Shown: one piece after another, positions 5,872-12,252 of the stretch | Position numbering within the stretch: the first letter of the stretch is position 1 | How the letters are laid out: every line of letters starts with the position of its first letter | NCBI GenBank assembly: GCA_002394205.1 | Contig: DGTC01000033.1 | Coordinates: forward strand, 1-12,252 | DNA length: 12,252 bases | Direction of reading: 5' to 3' | DNA from: Lachnospira sp. UBA4346 | GTDB lineage: Bacteria > Bacillota > Clostridia > Lachnospirales > Lachnospiraceae | Notes under the pieces: model-generated | Told to the model about the DNA's origin: nothing | Seen by the model: only the letters and a program-made list of their open reading frames with translations | The model's database searches: none | Translations under genes and position numbers: made by a program

Positions 5872-6555
5872 ATGGGAGTATTAACAAGATTTAAGGACAT
5901 TATGGCATCTAATATCAATGCATTATTAGATAAATGTGAAGATCCGGAGAAGATGATTGATCAGTACATGCGTAACCTTGAGAGTGATTTAGGAAAGGTT
6001 AAGGCAGAAACAGCTTCTGTTATGGCAGAAGAGACAAGAGCAAAGAGAGAGTTAGATGAATGTAATGAGCAGATTGCAAAGATGCAGTCTTATGCTGAAA
6101 AGGCATTAGTTGCAGGCAATGAGTCTGATGCAAGAACATTCTTAGAGAAGAAACAGCAGCTTGCAAATACACAGGCAGCACTTCAGCAGTCATATACAAT
6201 AGCAGCTGACAATGCAGCAAAGATGCGTCAGATGCATGATAAGTTGGTTAAGGATATCCAGAGTTTAGAGGCTAGAAAAGCATCTATTAAAGCGAAAGTA
6301 GCAGCAGCTAAGGCTCAGGAACGTATTAACAAGGTGGGTTCTAGTGCAATTGGTGCCAATAATAGCATGGAAGCTTTTAATAGAATGGAAGCTAAGGCAA
6401 ACAAGATGTTAGATGAAGCAAATGCAATGTCAGAATTGAATCAGTCACAGGCAGATTCAGATGTTGACAGTCTTGCAGCAAAGTATGATTCAGCACCACA
6501 GGATGCAGCAGTAGATGATGAACTTGCAGCATTGAAGGCGAAGATGGGATTATAA
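5872..6555 (+). CDS. pspA: PspA/IM30-family membrane stress protein (LiaH-like)
   Basis: This is a 227-residue PspA/IM30/Vipp1-family protein, an ESCRT-III-like coiled-coil protein that binds and protects the cytoplasmic membrane under envelope stress. The N-terminal amphipathic helix MGVLTRFKDIMASNINALLDK (1-21) and the next DPEKMIDQYMRNLESDLGKVKA (24-45) are family hallmarks. Residues ~30-155 form the long coiled-coil hairpin, and helices continue to the end (DDELAALKAKMGL). The length matches the usual ~220 residues. The site GGAGGAGGAG lies just before the ATG. It is followed after 103 bases by the SPFH gene ydjI, as in the B. subtilis pspA-ydjGHI operon but without ydjG and ydjH. The promoter looks vegetative, so stress control is not evident from the sequence. 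Confidence 0.93.
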   Translation: MGVLTRFKDIMASNINALLDKCEDPEKMIDQYMRNLESDLGKVKAETASVMAEETRAKRELDECNEQIAKMQSYAEKALVAGNESDARTFLEKKQQLANTQAALQQSYTIAADNAAKMRQMHDKLVKDIQSLEARKASIKAKVAAAKAQERINKVGSSAIGANNSMEAFNRMEAKANKMLDEANAMSELNQSQADSDVDSLAAKYDSAPQDAAVDDELAALKAKMGL

Positions 6556-6583
6556 TAGTTCGTAAGGATACATAAATTATAGT

Positions 6584-6625
6584 ATTCAGAACCAATTCAT
6601 GGGAAACTGTGCGTTGGTTCTGAAT
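6584..6625 (+). terminator. Intercistronic hairpin between pspA and ydjI
   Basis: ATTCAGAACCAA (6584-6595) and TTGGTTCTGAAT (6614-6625) are perfect 12-base arms with an 18-base loop. Only TATTATC follows, not a real T run, so this is more likely a partial terminator or an RNA-stabilising/processing hairpin than a full stop. Confidence 0.5.
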
Positions 6626-6658
6626 TATTATCATAAGAAATGAGAATTGGAGTATAAT

Positions 6659-7624
6659 ATGGGATTATTCAGTAAACAGCTTGCAAATGTTGTTGAGTGG
6701 GAAGAATACAGAGATGATTGTATTTTCTGGAAATGGACGAATCGTGAAATCAAAAAGGGAAGTAAGTTGATTATTCGTGCCGGTCAGGATGCGATTTTCA
6801 TGTACAATGGAAAGATGGAAGGTGTCTTTAAGGATGAAGGAAGTTTTGATATTGAATCAGATATCATTCCATTTTTATCAACTTTAAAAGGATTTAAGTT
6901 CGGCTTTAACAGTGGAATTCGTGCAGAAGTACTGTTTGTGAATACAAAAGAATTTACAGTAAAGTGGGGAACAAAGAATCCGATTGCAATTCCGGCACCG
7001 TCTCTTCCGGGCGGTATGCCAATCCGTGCATTTGGTACATTTAGTTTTAAGGTAAGTGATTATTTATGCCTGATTGATAAGGTTGCAGGTGTGAAGCAGA
7101 CGTACAGTGTGGAAGATATCAGAGAACGTGTAACAGCAGTCTTAGACCAGTTGTTGATGAAGTGGATTTCTAAAGAAGGCAAGGATATGTTCAATCTTCA
7201 GGCAAATGCATATGATATTTCTGCCGGTATTAAAGATGATTTGGATATGCAGATGTCTAAGATTGGTATCGCAATCACAGATTTTAATGTATCAAGTTTC
7301 TCATATCCGGAAGAGATTCAGAAGATGCAGAACAAAGCGGCTTCACAGAGCATGGTTGGAGATATGAATCGTTATACACAGATGGCGATGGCAGATTCTA
7401 TCGGAAAAGGTTCAGGACATTCTGGCATTGCCGGAGATATGATGAGCATGCAGATGGGTATGCAAATGGGACAGCAGATGATGCAGCAGATGAAAGAAGC
7501 TAATAATGCATCACAGCAGAGTGCACCGACAGGAAATGGAACAGTTCCAAAGTTTTGTCCGGAATGTGGTTCACCGACAAATGGTGCAAAATTCTGTTCC
7601 AATTGTGGACAAAAGCTGATATAA
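6659..7624 (+). CDS. ydjI: SPFH/Band 7 protein with C-terminal zinc ribbon, YdjI-like
   Basis: This 321-residue SPFH protein closely resembles B. subtilis YdjI, a soluble SPFH protein that works with PspA at the membrane. Family-like segments include the start GLFSKQLANVVEWEEYRDD, then FWKWTNREIKKGSKLIIRAGQDAIF, EGSFDIES and LLMKWISKEGKDMFNLQ. No transmembrane segment is seen. A Met/Gln-rich stretch (about 260-282, MSMQMGMQMGQQMMQQM) leads to a short zinc ribbon at the end with C300, C303, C313 and C316 (CPECG...CSNCG). I chose the ATG at 6659, preceded by GGAG at 6 bases, over an in-frame TTG at 6647. It is probably co-transcribed with pspA and is closed by a terminator at 7649. The membrane-anchor partners YdjG and YdjH of B. 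subtilis are not present in the window. Confidence 0.9.
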   Translation: MGLFSKQLANVVEWEEYRDDCIFWKWTNREIKKGSKLIIRAGQDAIFMYNGKMEGVFKDEGSFDIESDIIPFLSTLKGFKFGFNSGIRAEVLFVNTKEFTVKWGTKNPIAIPAPSLPGGMPIRAFGTFSFKVSDYLCLIDKVAGVKQTYSVEDIRERVTAVLDQLLMKWISKEGKDMFNLQANAYDISAGIKDDLDMQMSKIGIAITDFNVSSFSYPEEIQKMQNKAASQSMVGDMNRYTQMAMADSIGKGSGHSGIAGDMMSMQMGMQMGQQMMQQMKEANNASQQSAPTGNGTVPKFCPECGSPTNGAKFCSNCGQKLI

Positions 7625-7648
7625 TAGAATAAATGTATATAAAAAGGG

Positions 7649-7687
7649 GCTGCTGTATGAAGTGATTCATGCAACAGCGTCTTTTTT
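7649..7687 (+). terminator. Terminator of the pspA-ydjI unit
   Basis: Arms 7649-7661 and 7666-7678 pair over 13 positions with one C/A mismatch and one G-U pair; the loop is GTGA. GTC and six T residues follow. It lies 24 bases after the ydjI stop codon. Confidence 0.85.
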
Positions 7688-7748
7688 CTGTTTGCGCAAA
7701 TAGTGTGCATAGATTGTTTTGACGATTATCGCAGTTGTTGCAGGCGAC

Positions 7749-7754
7749 AGGAGG
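7749..7754 (+). promoter_or_regulatory. Perfect Shine-Dalgarno AGGAGG of the pcrA leader ORF
   Basis: AGGAGG lies 7 bases before the ATG at 7762, the ideal distance, yet 51 bases before the pcrA start. It is the best evidence that the short frame at 7762 is translated. No convincing promoter could be assigned between the upstream terminator (ends 7687) and here. Confidence 0.6.
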
Positions 7755-7761
7755 CACATCA

Positions 7762-7809
7762 ATGCTATTTGTCGTGCTAGGGATGTTTAGAGAATGGAGA
7801 CAGTTATGA
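7762..7809 (+). CDS. Possible 15-residue leader peptide overlapping the pcrA start
   Basis: This short frame encodes MLFVVLGMFREWRQL and ends with TGA at 7807-7809. That stop overlaps the chosen pcrA ATG (7806-7808) as ATGA, the classic arrangement for termination-reinitiation. Its start follows a perfect AGGAGG at 7 bases, a stronger site than pcrA's own GGAG (7796-7799), which lies inside this frame. The peptide has a hydrophobic first half and a charged end and resembles no family I know. Translating ribosomes could unmask or deliver initiation at pcrA. It has no run of a single regulatory amino acid, so classical amino acid attenuation is unlikely. It may be only a translation enhancer; conservation is unknown. 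Confidence 0.45.
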   Translation: MLFVVLGMFREWRQL

Positions 7810-10451
7810 AGTTAGATGGCTTAAATGATATGCAGAAACGAGCGGTCAAAAGGACAGAAGGACCGCTTCTGATTATTGCAGGAGCCGGTTCCGGTAAGAC
7901 CAGAGTACTTACGAATCGAATTGCATATTTGATAGATGAGTGTGAAGTGAGTCCGTATAATATATTAGCAATTACGTTCACAAACAAGGCAGCAAAAGAG
8001 ATGAAAGAGCGTGTGGAGCAGACGGTACCGGAAGGCGGTCAGGTGTGGGTAAGCACGTTCCATTCTACGTGTGTTCGAATTTTACGCAGGTATATTGATC
8101 GTTTGGGATACAGTACAAACTTTACGATTTATGATACAGATGACCAAAAGAGTGTTGTCAAAGAAATCTGTAAAAAAATGAATATTGATACGAAAATGCT
8201 AAAAGAACGTACCATTTTAAATGAAATCTCAAAGGCAAAAGATGAGATGATTACACCGGATGAGATGGAGTTGAACGCCGGAAATGACTACAATGGGAAG
8301 CGAATTGCCAATGTATACAGAGAATATCAGAAGACGCTGAAACTCAATAATGCACTTGATTTTGATGATTTGATTTTTAAGACGGTAGAATTATTTGAAC
8401 GCAATGAAGATGTGTTGGATTCTTATCAGGAACGCTTCCGTTATATCATGGTTGATGAGTATCAGGATACGAACTCAAGTCAGTTTCGTCTGATTTGGCT
8501 GCTTGCAAAAAAATATGGCAATTTGTGTGTTGTGGGTGATGATGATCAGTCTATTTATAAGTTTCGTGGTGCTAATATTGGAAATATTTTGAATTTTGAA
8601 TCTGCATTTTTAGGGGCAAAGGTTATTAAGCTGGAACAAAATTACCGTTCTACACAGACGATTCTGGATGCGGCAAATAGCGTGATTCAACATAATATAG
8701 GGCGTAAAGATAAGTCGCTATGGACGGAAAATGGCGAAGGCGAGAAGATTCATTTTGATGTATATCAGGATGGTTATCAGGAAGCAGAAGGCGTGGTAAA
8801 CAGTATCTGTGATAAAGTTCGTGATGGTTGGAATTATGATGATATTGCGATTCTTTACAGAACGAATGCACAGTCACGTCTGTTAGAAGAAAAGCTTCTG
8901 ATGCGCAATGTTCCGTATCGGATTTATGGTGGTGTAAACTTCTATCAGCGTAAAGAAATCAAGGATATTTTAGCATACTTAAAGACAATTGATAACGGTA
9001 TGGATGGACAGGCAGTAAAACGTATTATCAATGTACCAAAGCGAGGAATTGGTGCGACAACGATTGAGCGAATTCAGACATTTGCAGATGAAAACGACTG
9101 TACATTTTGGGATGCATTGTGCAACGCAGAACATATTCCGTCGTTGGGACGTTCTTATAAGAAGTTAGAACCATTTATTACGATGATGTTAGGATTCAAG
9201 GCAAAGATGCAATATCTGACGATTCAGGAATTGACGGAGACGATTCTAGAAGACATCGGCTATATGGAGGCACTTGCAGAGTCGGAAACGAAAGACGAAG
9301 TGCAGGCACGTCAGGAAAATATTGACGAATTTATGAATAAAATCATTGCTTATGAGACGGCAGAAGATAGGGAAGAAGAACCGACGTTGAGCGGATTTTT
9401 GGAAGAAGTAGCACTCGTATCGGATATTGATAACCTGAATCAGACAGGGGAACAGGTTATGCTGATGACGTTACATAGTGCGAAGGGTCTGGAATTTCCG
9501 ATTGTGTATATGACAGGTCTAGAAGACGGATTGTTCCCAAGTTATTTGTCAATTATGTCTGATGATCCGACCGATGTAGAGGAAGAACGTCGTTTGTGTT
9601 ATGTAGGAATTACAAGAGCGAAGAAAGAACTGACGATTAGTAGTGCGAAGATGCGTATGGTGCGTGGTGAGACACAGATGAATAAGGTGTCTCGCTTTGT
9701 CAAAGAGATTCCGGAAAAGTATTTGGAAATGGACAATCACACAGATCATCGTGGGGGCAAATCAGTTTCTTTTGGTGGAGAAGCAGATCCAGATGCAGAG
9801 GGAAGATATAACTTCCGTGCCAATGCAAAATCTCTGTTACAGATGTATGGCAGTGGAACAGCTGCGCAGTCAGACAATAATCGTGTCAAAATTGATGGTG
9901 CAGGTAAGTCTACCTATATGCAGAGAATGAAAAATACGTACCAGAAAGCGGCATATGATACAGCTTATGATCGCAATAAAAAGCCGTCGTACAGCAGAAA
10001 TACCACGAATTATAGTGCAGGTGCACAAGGAATTGTGAAAAAAGTGGCAAATGCAGAACCGAATAAAAAGGTTGGTTTTGGGAAAGAATTTCCTATGGAT
10101 TTGTTTGATTTAAAGAAGCCTGCAAAGAAGCAGGAGACACAGGTTGTATCTTCACAAGGAAATCATGTGAAGCCGACTACGGAACAGTTCAAGAAGGCAT
10201 TTTCTGCAAAAGAGTCTTATAGCACACAACGGATTCGCAGTGAAGTCGCACAGGTAAAGTCCGATAGAGCAGGAAATGCAGAGAAAATCTTAGGCTATGG
10301 CGTTGGAGATACGGTTGTCAGCGCAAAGTTTGGTACAGGTGTTGTTCGCAAGATTGAGACGGGCGACAGGGATTATATGGTTACAACAGAATTTGAAGAA
10401 TATGGTAATCGCAGGATGTTAGCTGGCTTTGCAAAATTGAAAAAACAGTAG
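7806..10451 (+). CDS. pcrA: ATP-dependent DNA helicase PcrA (UvrD/Rep superfamily 1A)
   Basis: This is an 881-residue 3'-5' DNA helicase used in repair, replication restart and removal of protein from DNA. Helicase motifs appear in order: Walker A GAGSGKT (26-32), Ia AITFTNKAAKEM, Walker B DEYQDTN (217-223), III GDDDQSIYKFRGA (244-256), IV EQNYRST (277-283), V MLMTLHSAKGLEFPIV (552-567) and VI EERRLCYVGITRAKK (593-607). The core ends near 640. An unusually long polar, basic linker (about 645-828) precedes the Tudor-like C-terminal domain (about 833-881, GDTVVSAKFGTGVV...), which in PcrA/UvrD binds RNA polymerase. Typical PcrA is ~740 residues; the excess is in the linker. I chose the ATG at 7806 with GGAG at 6 bases, overlapping the leader stop; an in-frame ATG at 7794 would add four residues. 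pcrB and ligA are not adjacent. Confidence 0.96.
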   Translation: MKLDGLNDMQKRAVKRTEGPLLIIAGAGSGKTRVLTNRIAYLIDECEVSPYNILAITFTNKAAKEMKERVEQTVPEGGQVWVSTFHSTCVRILRRYIDRLGYSTNFTIYDTDDQKSVVKEICKKMNIDTKMLKERTILNEISKAKDEMITPDEMELNAGNDYNGKRIANVYREYQKTLKLNNALDFDDLIFKTVELFERNEDVLDSYQERFRYIMVDEYQDTNSSQFRLIWLLAKKYGNLCVVGDDDQSIYKFRGANIGNILNFESAFLGAKVIKLEQNYRSTQTILDAANSVIQHNIGRKDKSLWTENGEGEKIHFDVYQDGYQEAEGVVNSICDKVRDGWNYDDIAILYRTNAQSRLLEEKLLMRNVPYRIYGGVNFYQRKEIKDILAYLKTIDNGMDGQAVKRIINVPKRGIGATTIERIQTFADENDCTFWDALCNAEHIPSLGRSYKKLEPFITMMLGFKAKMQYLTIQELTETILEDIGYMEALAESETKDEVQARQENIDEFMNKIIAYETAEDREEEPTLSGFLEEVALVSDIDNLNQTGEQVMLMTLHSAKGLEFPIVYMTGLEDGLFPSYLSIMSDDPTDVEEERRLCYVGITRAKKELTISSAKMRMVRGETQMNKVSRFVKEIPEKYLEMDNHTDHRGGKSVSFGGEADPDAEGRYNFRANAKSLLQMYGSGTAAQSDNNRVKIDGAGKSTYMQRMKNTYQKAAYDTAYDRNKKPSYSRNTTNYSAGAQGIVKKVANAEPNKKVGFGKEFPMDLFDLKKPAKKQETQVVSSQGNHVKPTTEQFKKAFSAKESYSTQRIRSEVAQVKSDRAGNAEKILGYGVGDTVVSAKFGTGVVRKIETGDRDYMVTTEFEEYGNRRMLAGFAKLKKQ

Positions 10452-10468
10452 TATTTTTTGAGGACATA

Positions 10469-10477
10469 TGGTATACT
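10469..10477 (+). promoter_or_regulatory. Extended -10 promoter of the acidic-tail membrane protein gene
   Basis: TGGTATACT is a TGn-extended -10 element (TATACT, 10472-10477) with no good -35 box. Transcription would start near 10484, 33 bases after the pcrA stop codon. No clear terminator follows pcrA, so readthrough from pcrA is also possible. Confidence 0.45.
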
Positions 10478-10528
10478 ATTATCAATAAAAAATATATTTG
10501 GTGATTTCACAAAGAAAGGGGATTTTTT

Positions 10529-10789
10529 ATGAATAAAGATAAGATTGAAGAATTGATTGCAGCAAGCAAGTTAAACAGCTTGTTAAATAAGCAGGAAGAA
10601 GAACAGAAGAAGAACAATTGCATTATTGCAATTCTTGCAATTATCGGTGCTGTTGCAGCAGTAGCAGCAATCGCATATGGTGTATATCGTTATTTTACAC
10701 CAGATTACTTAGATGATTTCGATGACGATTTTGAAGATGATGACTTCGAAGATGATGATTTTGAAGATGACTTTGAAGACGAAGAATAA
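10529..10789 (+). CDS. Small single-pass membrane protein with Asp/Glu-rich C-terminal tail
   Basis: This 86-residue protein is not assigned to a named family. Residues 1-30 form an amphipathic, charged helix (MNKDKIEELIAASKLNSLL...). Residues 31-53 are one transmembrane segment (CIIAILAIIGAVAAVAAIAY), followed by VYRYFTPDYL. In the last 28 residues 21 are Asp or Glu, with Phe at 64, 68, 73, 78 and 82. The tail is encoded by an imperfect 15-base tandem repeat. Strong start: ATG at 10529 after AAGGGG. Positive residues flank the membrane segment on both sides, so topology is uncertain. The gene has its own -10 element and a terminator. I believe similar small proteins occur in related Clostridia, from memory only. 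Possible roles are cation binding or electrostatic contact with the wall or with basic proteins. Confidence 0.85.
   Translation: MNKDKIEELIAASKLNSLLNKQEEEQKKNNCIIAILAIIGAVAAVAAIAYGVYRYFTPDYLDDFDDDFEDDDFEDDDFEDDFEDEE
10733..10774 (+). repeat. Short in-frame tandem repeat encoding the acidic tail
   Basis: GAAGATGATGACTTC (10733-10747) and GAAGATGATGATTTT (10748-10762) are followed by a shortened unit GAAGATGACTTT (10763-10774). Each full unit encodes EDDDF. Third-base differences show that the units have diverged, yet copy number could vary in frame. Confidence 0.75.
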
Positions 10790-10816
10790 TAAATTCTTAG
10801 AACAGAAACGTTAGGC

Positions 10817-10865
10817 GGATACCACTGGTCGTTGATTCGGCTGGTGGTATTCTTTCATTTATTTT
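10817..10865 (+). terminator. Terminator or attenuator before rlmD
   Basis: Arms 10817-10831 and 10838-10852 pair over 15 positions using several G-U pairs; the loop is TTGATT. The T-rich TTTCATTTATTTT follows. The rlmD ribosome binding site begins only 9 bases beyond and no separate promoter is seen between, so this may end only part of the transcripts. Confidence 0.7.
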
Positions 10866-10887
10866 ATGATTTTAAAGGAGAACATTT

Positions 10888-12252
10888 GTGAAAAAGGGAC
10901 AGGAATATATTGGAACCGTACAGTATGCAGATTTTCCAAACAAGGCAGTTGTATTTGTAGAATCGGAAGATCCACAGGAGAATGGAAGCAAGGTAATCGT
11001 TAAAAATTCAATACCGGGACAGAAGGTTCGTTTTGTCATCAATAAGAAGAGAAAAGACCGTTGTGAGGGAAGATTATTAGAAGTATTAGAATCGGCGAAG
11101 ACTGAGACAAATACACGTTGTGCACACTTTGGACAGTGCGGTGGATGTGTGTATCAGCCGGTGGATTATCAGGCACAGTTGGAAATGAAGCAGGCACAGG
11201 TGAAGAAAATTCTAGATGGTGCAATCACAACACCGTATGATTACGAAGGGATTCTTGGCAGTCCTGTATTTGAAAGTTACCGCAATAAGATGGAATTTAC
11301 TTTTGGAGATGAGGTGAAAGATGGTGACCTTGCACTTGGTATGCATAAGCGCAATAGTATGTATGATATTGTGACTGTCAGCGAATGTCGTATTGTGGAT
11401 GCAGATTATCGTAAGATTTTGGATTGCGTCTGTTCATATTTTAAAGAGAAAAATATCCCATATTATCATAAGGTTCGTCATGAAGGATATTTAAGACATC
11501 TCTTGGTGCGTAAGGCAGTTAAGACACAGCAGATTCTTGTAGATATTGTGACAAGTACACAGATTGATTTTGATATGACAGAGTTGGCTTTGCTGTTACA
11601 GAACCTTTCCCTTGATGGCGAAATCGTTGGATTCTTACATACAGTCAATGACAGCGTGGCGGATGTGGTAAAGAATGAAGGAACGACAATTCTTTTTGGC
11701 AGGGACTATATCGAAGAGGAATTGTTGGGATTGACATTCCAGATTACGCCATTTTCATTTTTTCAGACCAATTCACTTGGTGCAGAAGTGTTGTATTCGA
11801 AGGCAAGAGAATATGTCGGCGATACAAAGGACAAGGTTGTATTTGACTTGTATAGTGGAACAGGAACGATTGCACAGATTATCGCACCGGTCGCAAAGAA
11901 GGTTATCGGCGTAGAAATCGTAGAAGAAGCCGTTGTTGCAGCCAGAGAAAATGCAAAGTTAAATGGATTAAATAACTGTGAATTTATCGCAGATGATGTT
12001 TTAAAGGCATTAGATCACATCGAAGAACGCCCGGATTACATCATCTTAGACCCACCAAGAGATGGAATCCATCCAAAGGCATTAGAGAAAATTATTCAGT
12101 ACGGTGTAGACCAGATGGTATACATATCATGTAAGCCAACCTCCCTTGCCAGAGATTTGGAAATGTTGCAGGCAAGAGGATATCATGTCAAGAAAGCAAG
12201 CTGCGTGGATATGTTCCCGGGAACACAGCATGTGGAGAGCTGTGTGTTGCTA
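10888..12252 (+). CDS. rlmD: 23S rRNA (uracil-C5)-methyltransferase, RlmD/RlmCD (RumA) type, 3' end beyond window
   Basis: 455 residues are visible of a class I SAM-dependent methyltransferase that puts C5 methyl groups on uracil of 23S rRNA (U1939 in E. coli RlmD; U747 and U1939 for B. subtilis RlmCD). An N-terminal TRAM domain (about 1-65) is followed by the [4Fe-4S] ligands C78, C84, C87 (CAHFGQCGGC) and C167 (SEC). The methyltransferase domain shows FFQTN (291-295), the SAM loop DLYSGTGT (320-327), DPPR (388-391), catalytic C415 in SCKPTSLARDL and the near-terminal HVE motif with E450. By family length only a few residues are missing. The start is GTG at 10888, 7 bases after AAAGGAG. Which uridine is modified cannot be read from the sequence. 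Confidence 0.93.
   Translation, partial: MKKGQEYIGTVQYADFPNKAVVFVESEDPQENGSKVIVKNSIPGQKVRFVINKKRKDRCEGRLLEVLESAKTETNTRCAHFGQCGGCVYQPVDYQAQLEMKQAQVKKILDGAITTPYDYEGILGSPVFESYRNKMEFTFGDEVKDGDLALGMHKRNSMYDIVTVSECRIVDADYRKILDCVCSYFKEKNIPYYHKVRHEGYLRHLLVRKAVKTQQILVDIVTSTQIDFDMTELALLLQNLSLDGEIVGFLHTVNDSVADVVKNEGTTILFGRDYIEEELLGLTFQITPFSFFQTNSLGAEVLYSKAREYVGDTKDKVVFDLYSGTGTIAQIIAPVAKKVIGVEIVEEAVVAARENAKLNGLNNCEFIADDVLKALDHIEERPDYIILDPPRDGIHPKALEKIIQYGVDQMVYISCKPTSLARDLEMLQARGYHVKKASCVDMFPGTQHVESCVLL

Noticed and set aside
6653..6658. TATAAT just before the ydjI start codon as a -10 box
   Set aside because: Transcription would begin inside the coding start, downstream of the ribosome binding site, so it cannot serve this start.
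7372..7757. Minus-strand frames behind ydjI
   Set aside because: They are antisense to ydjI and its terminator, with Cys/Ile-rich composition mirroring the zinc ribbon and Met/Gln codons; no ribosome binding site.

Overview
The window looks like chromosomal DNA of a low-GC Gram-positive bacterium of the Clostridia, most likely the Lachnospiraceae. This rests on AT-rich intergenic DNA, GGAG-type ribosome binding sites 6-7 bases before most starts, sigma-A-like promoters, a DUF1836 regulator, an Rpn-type PD-(D/E)XK protein of the style common in gut Lachnospiraceae, and a PcrA/RlmD-type housekeeping region. The species cannot be named from this evidence.

Layout. Positions 1-2030 form an accessory segment. 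Three copies of a ~250-base interspersed repeat (one truncated by decay and by the window edge, two near full length) surround a gene for an Rpn/PDDEXK_2-family nuclease or transposase-like protein (488-1543). From 2029 on, the window is a compact backbone: a secreted cell wall hydrolase with a PcsB-type coiled coil and a SleB domain (minus strand); a YcdX-type PHP phosphoesterase and a YerC/TrpR-like regulator (plus strand); a strong bidirectional terminator; a DUF1836 regulator (minus strand) whose promoter lies between the arms of an inverted repeat; a pspA-ydjI envelope-stress pair; the helicase gene pcrA; a small membrane protein with a very acidic tail; and rlmD, which runs off the window a few codons before its expected end.

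How the genes relate. pspA and the SPFH protein ydjI form a two-gene membrane-maintenance unit, closed by a terminator. pcrA is preceded by a previously unlisted 15-codon leader ORF with a perfect Shine-Dalgarno sequence; its stop codon overlaps the pcrA start as ATGA, which suggests translational coupling. yerC, pcrA and rlmCD-type genes also lie in one broad neighbourhood in Bacillus subtilis, so this backbone appears anciently conserved. The hydrolase and the PspA pair both concern the cell envelope, but nothing in the sequence ties them into one regulon.

The most unusual items are the hairpin-rich repeats around the nuclease gene, the pcrA leader ORF, the inverted repeat around the DUF1836 promoter, and the small acidic-tail membrane protein. 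No tRNA, rRNA, CRISPR array or intact classical IS element was seen.
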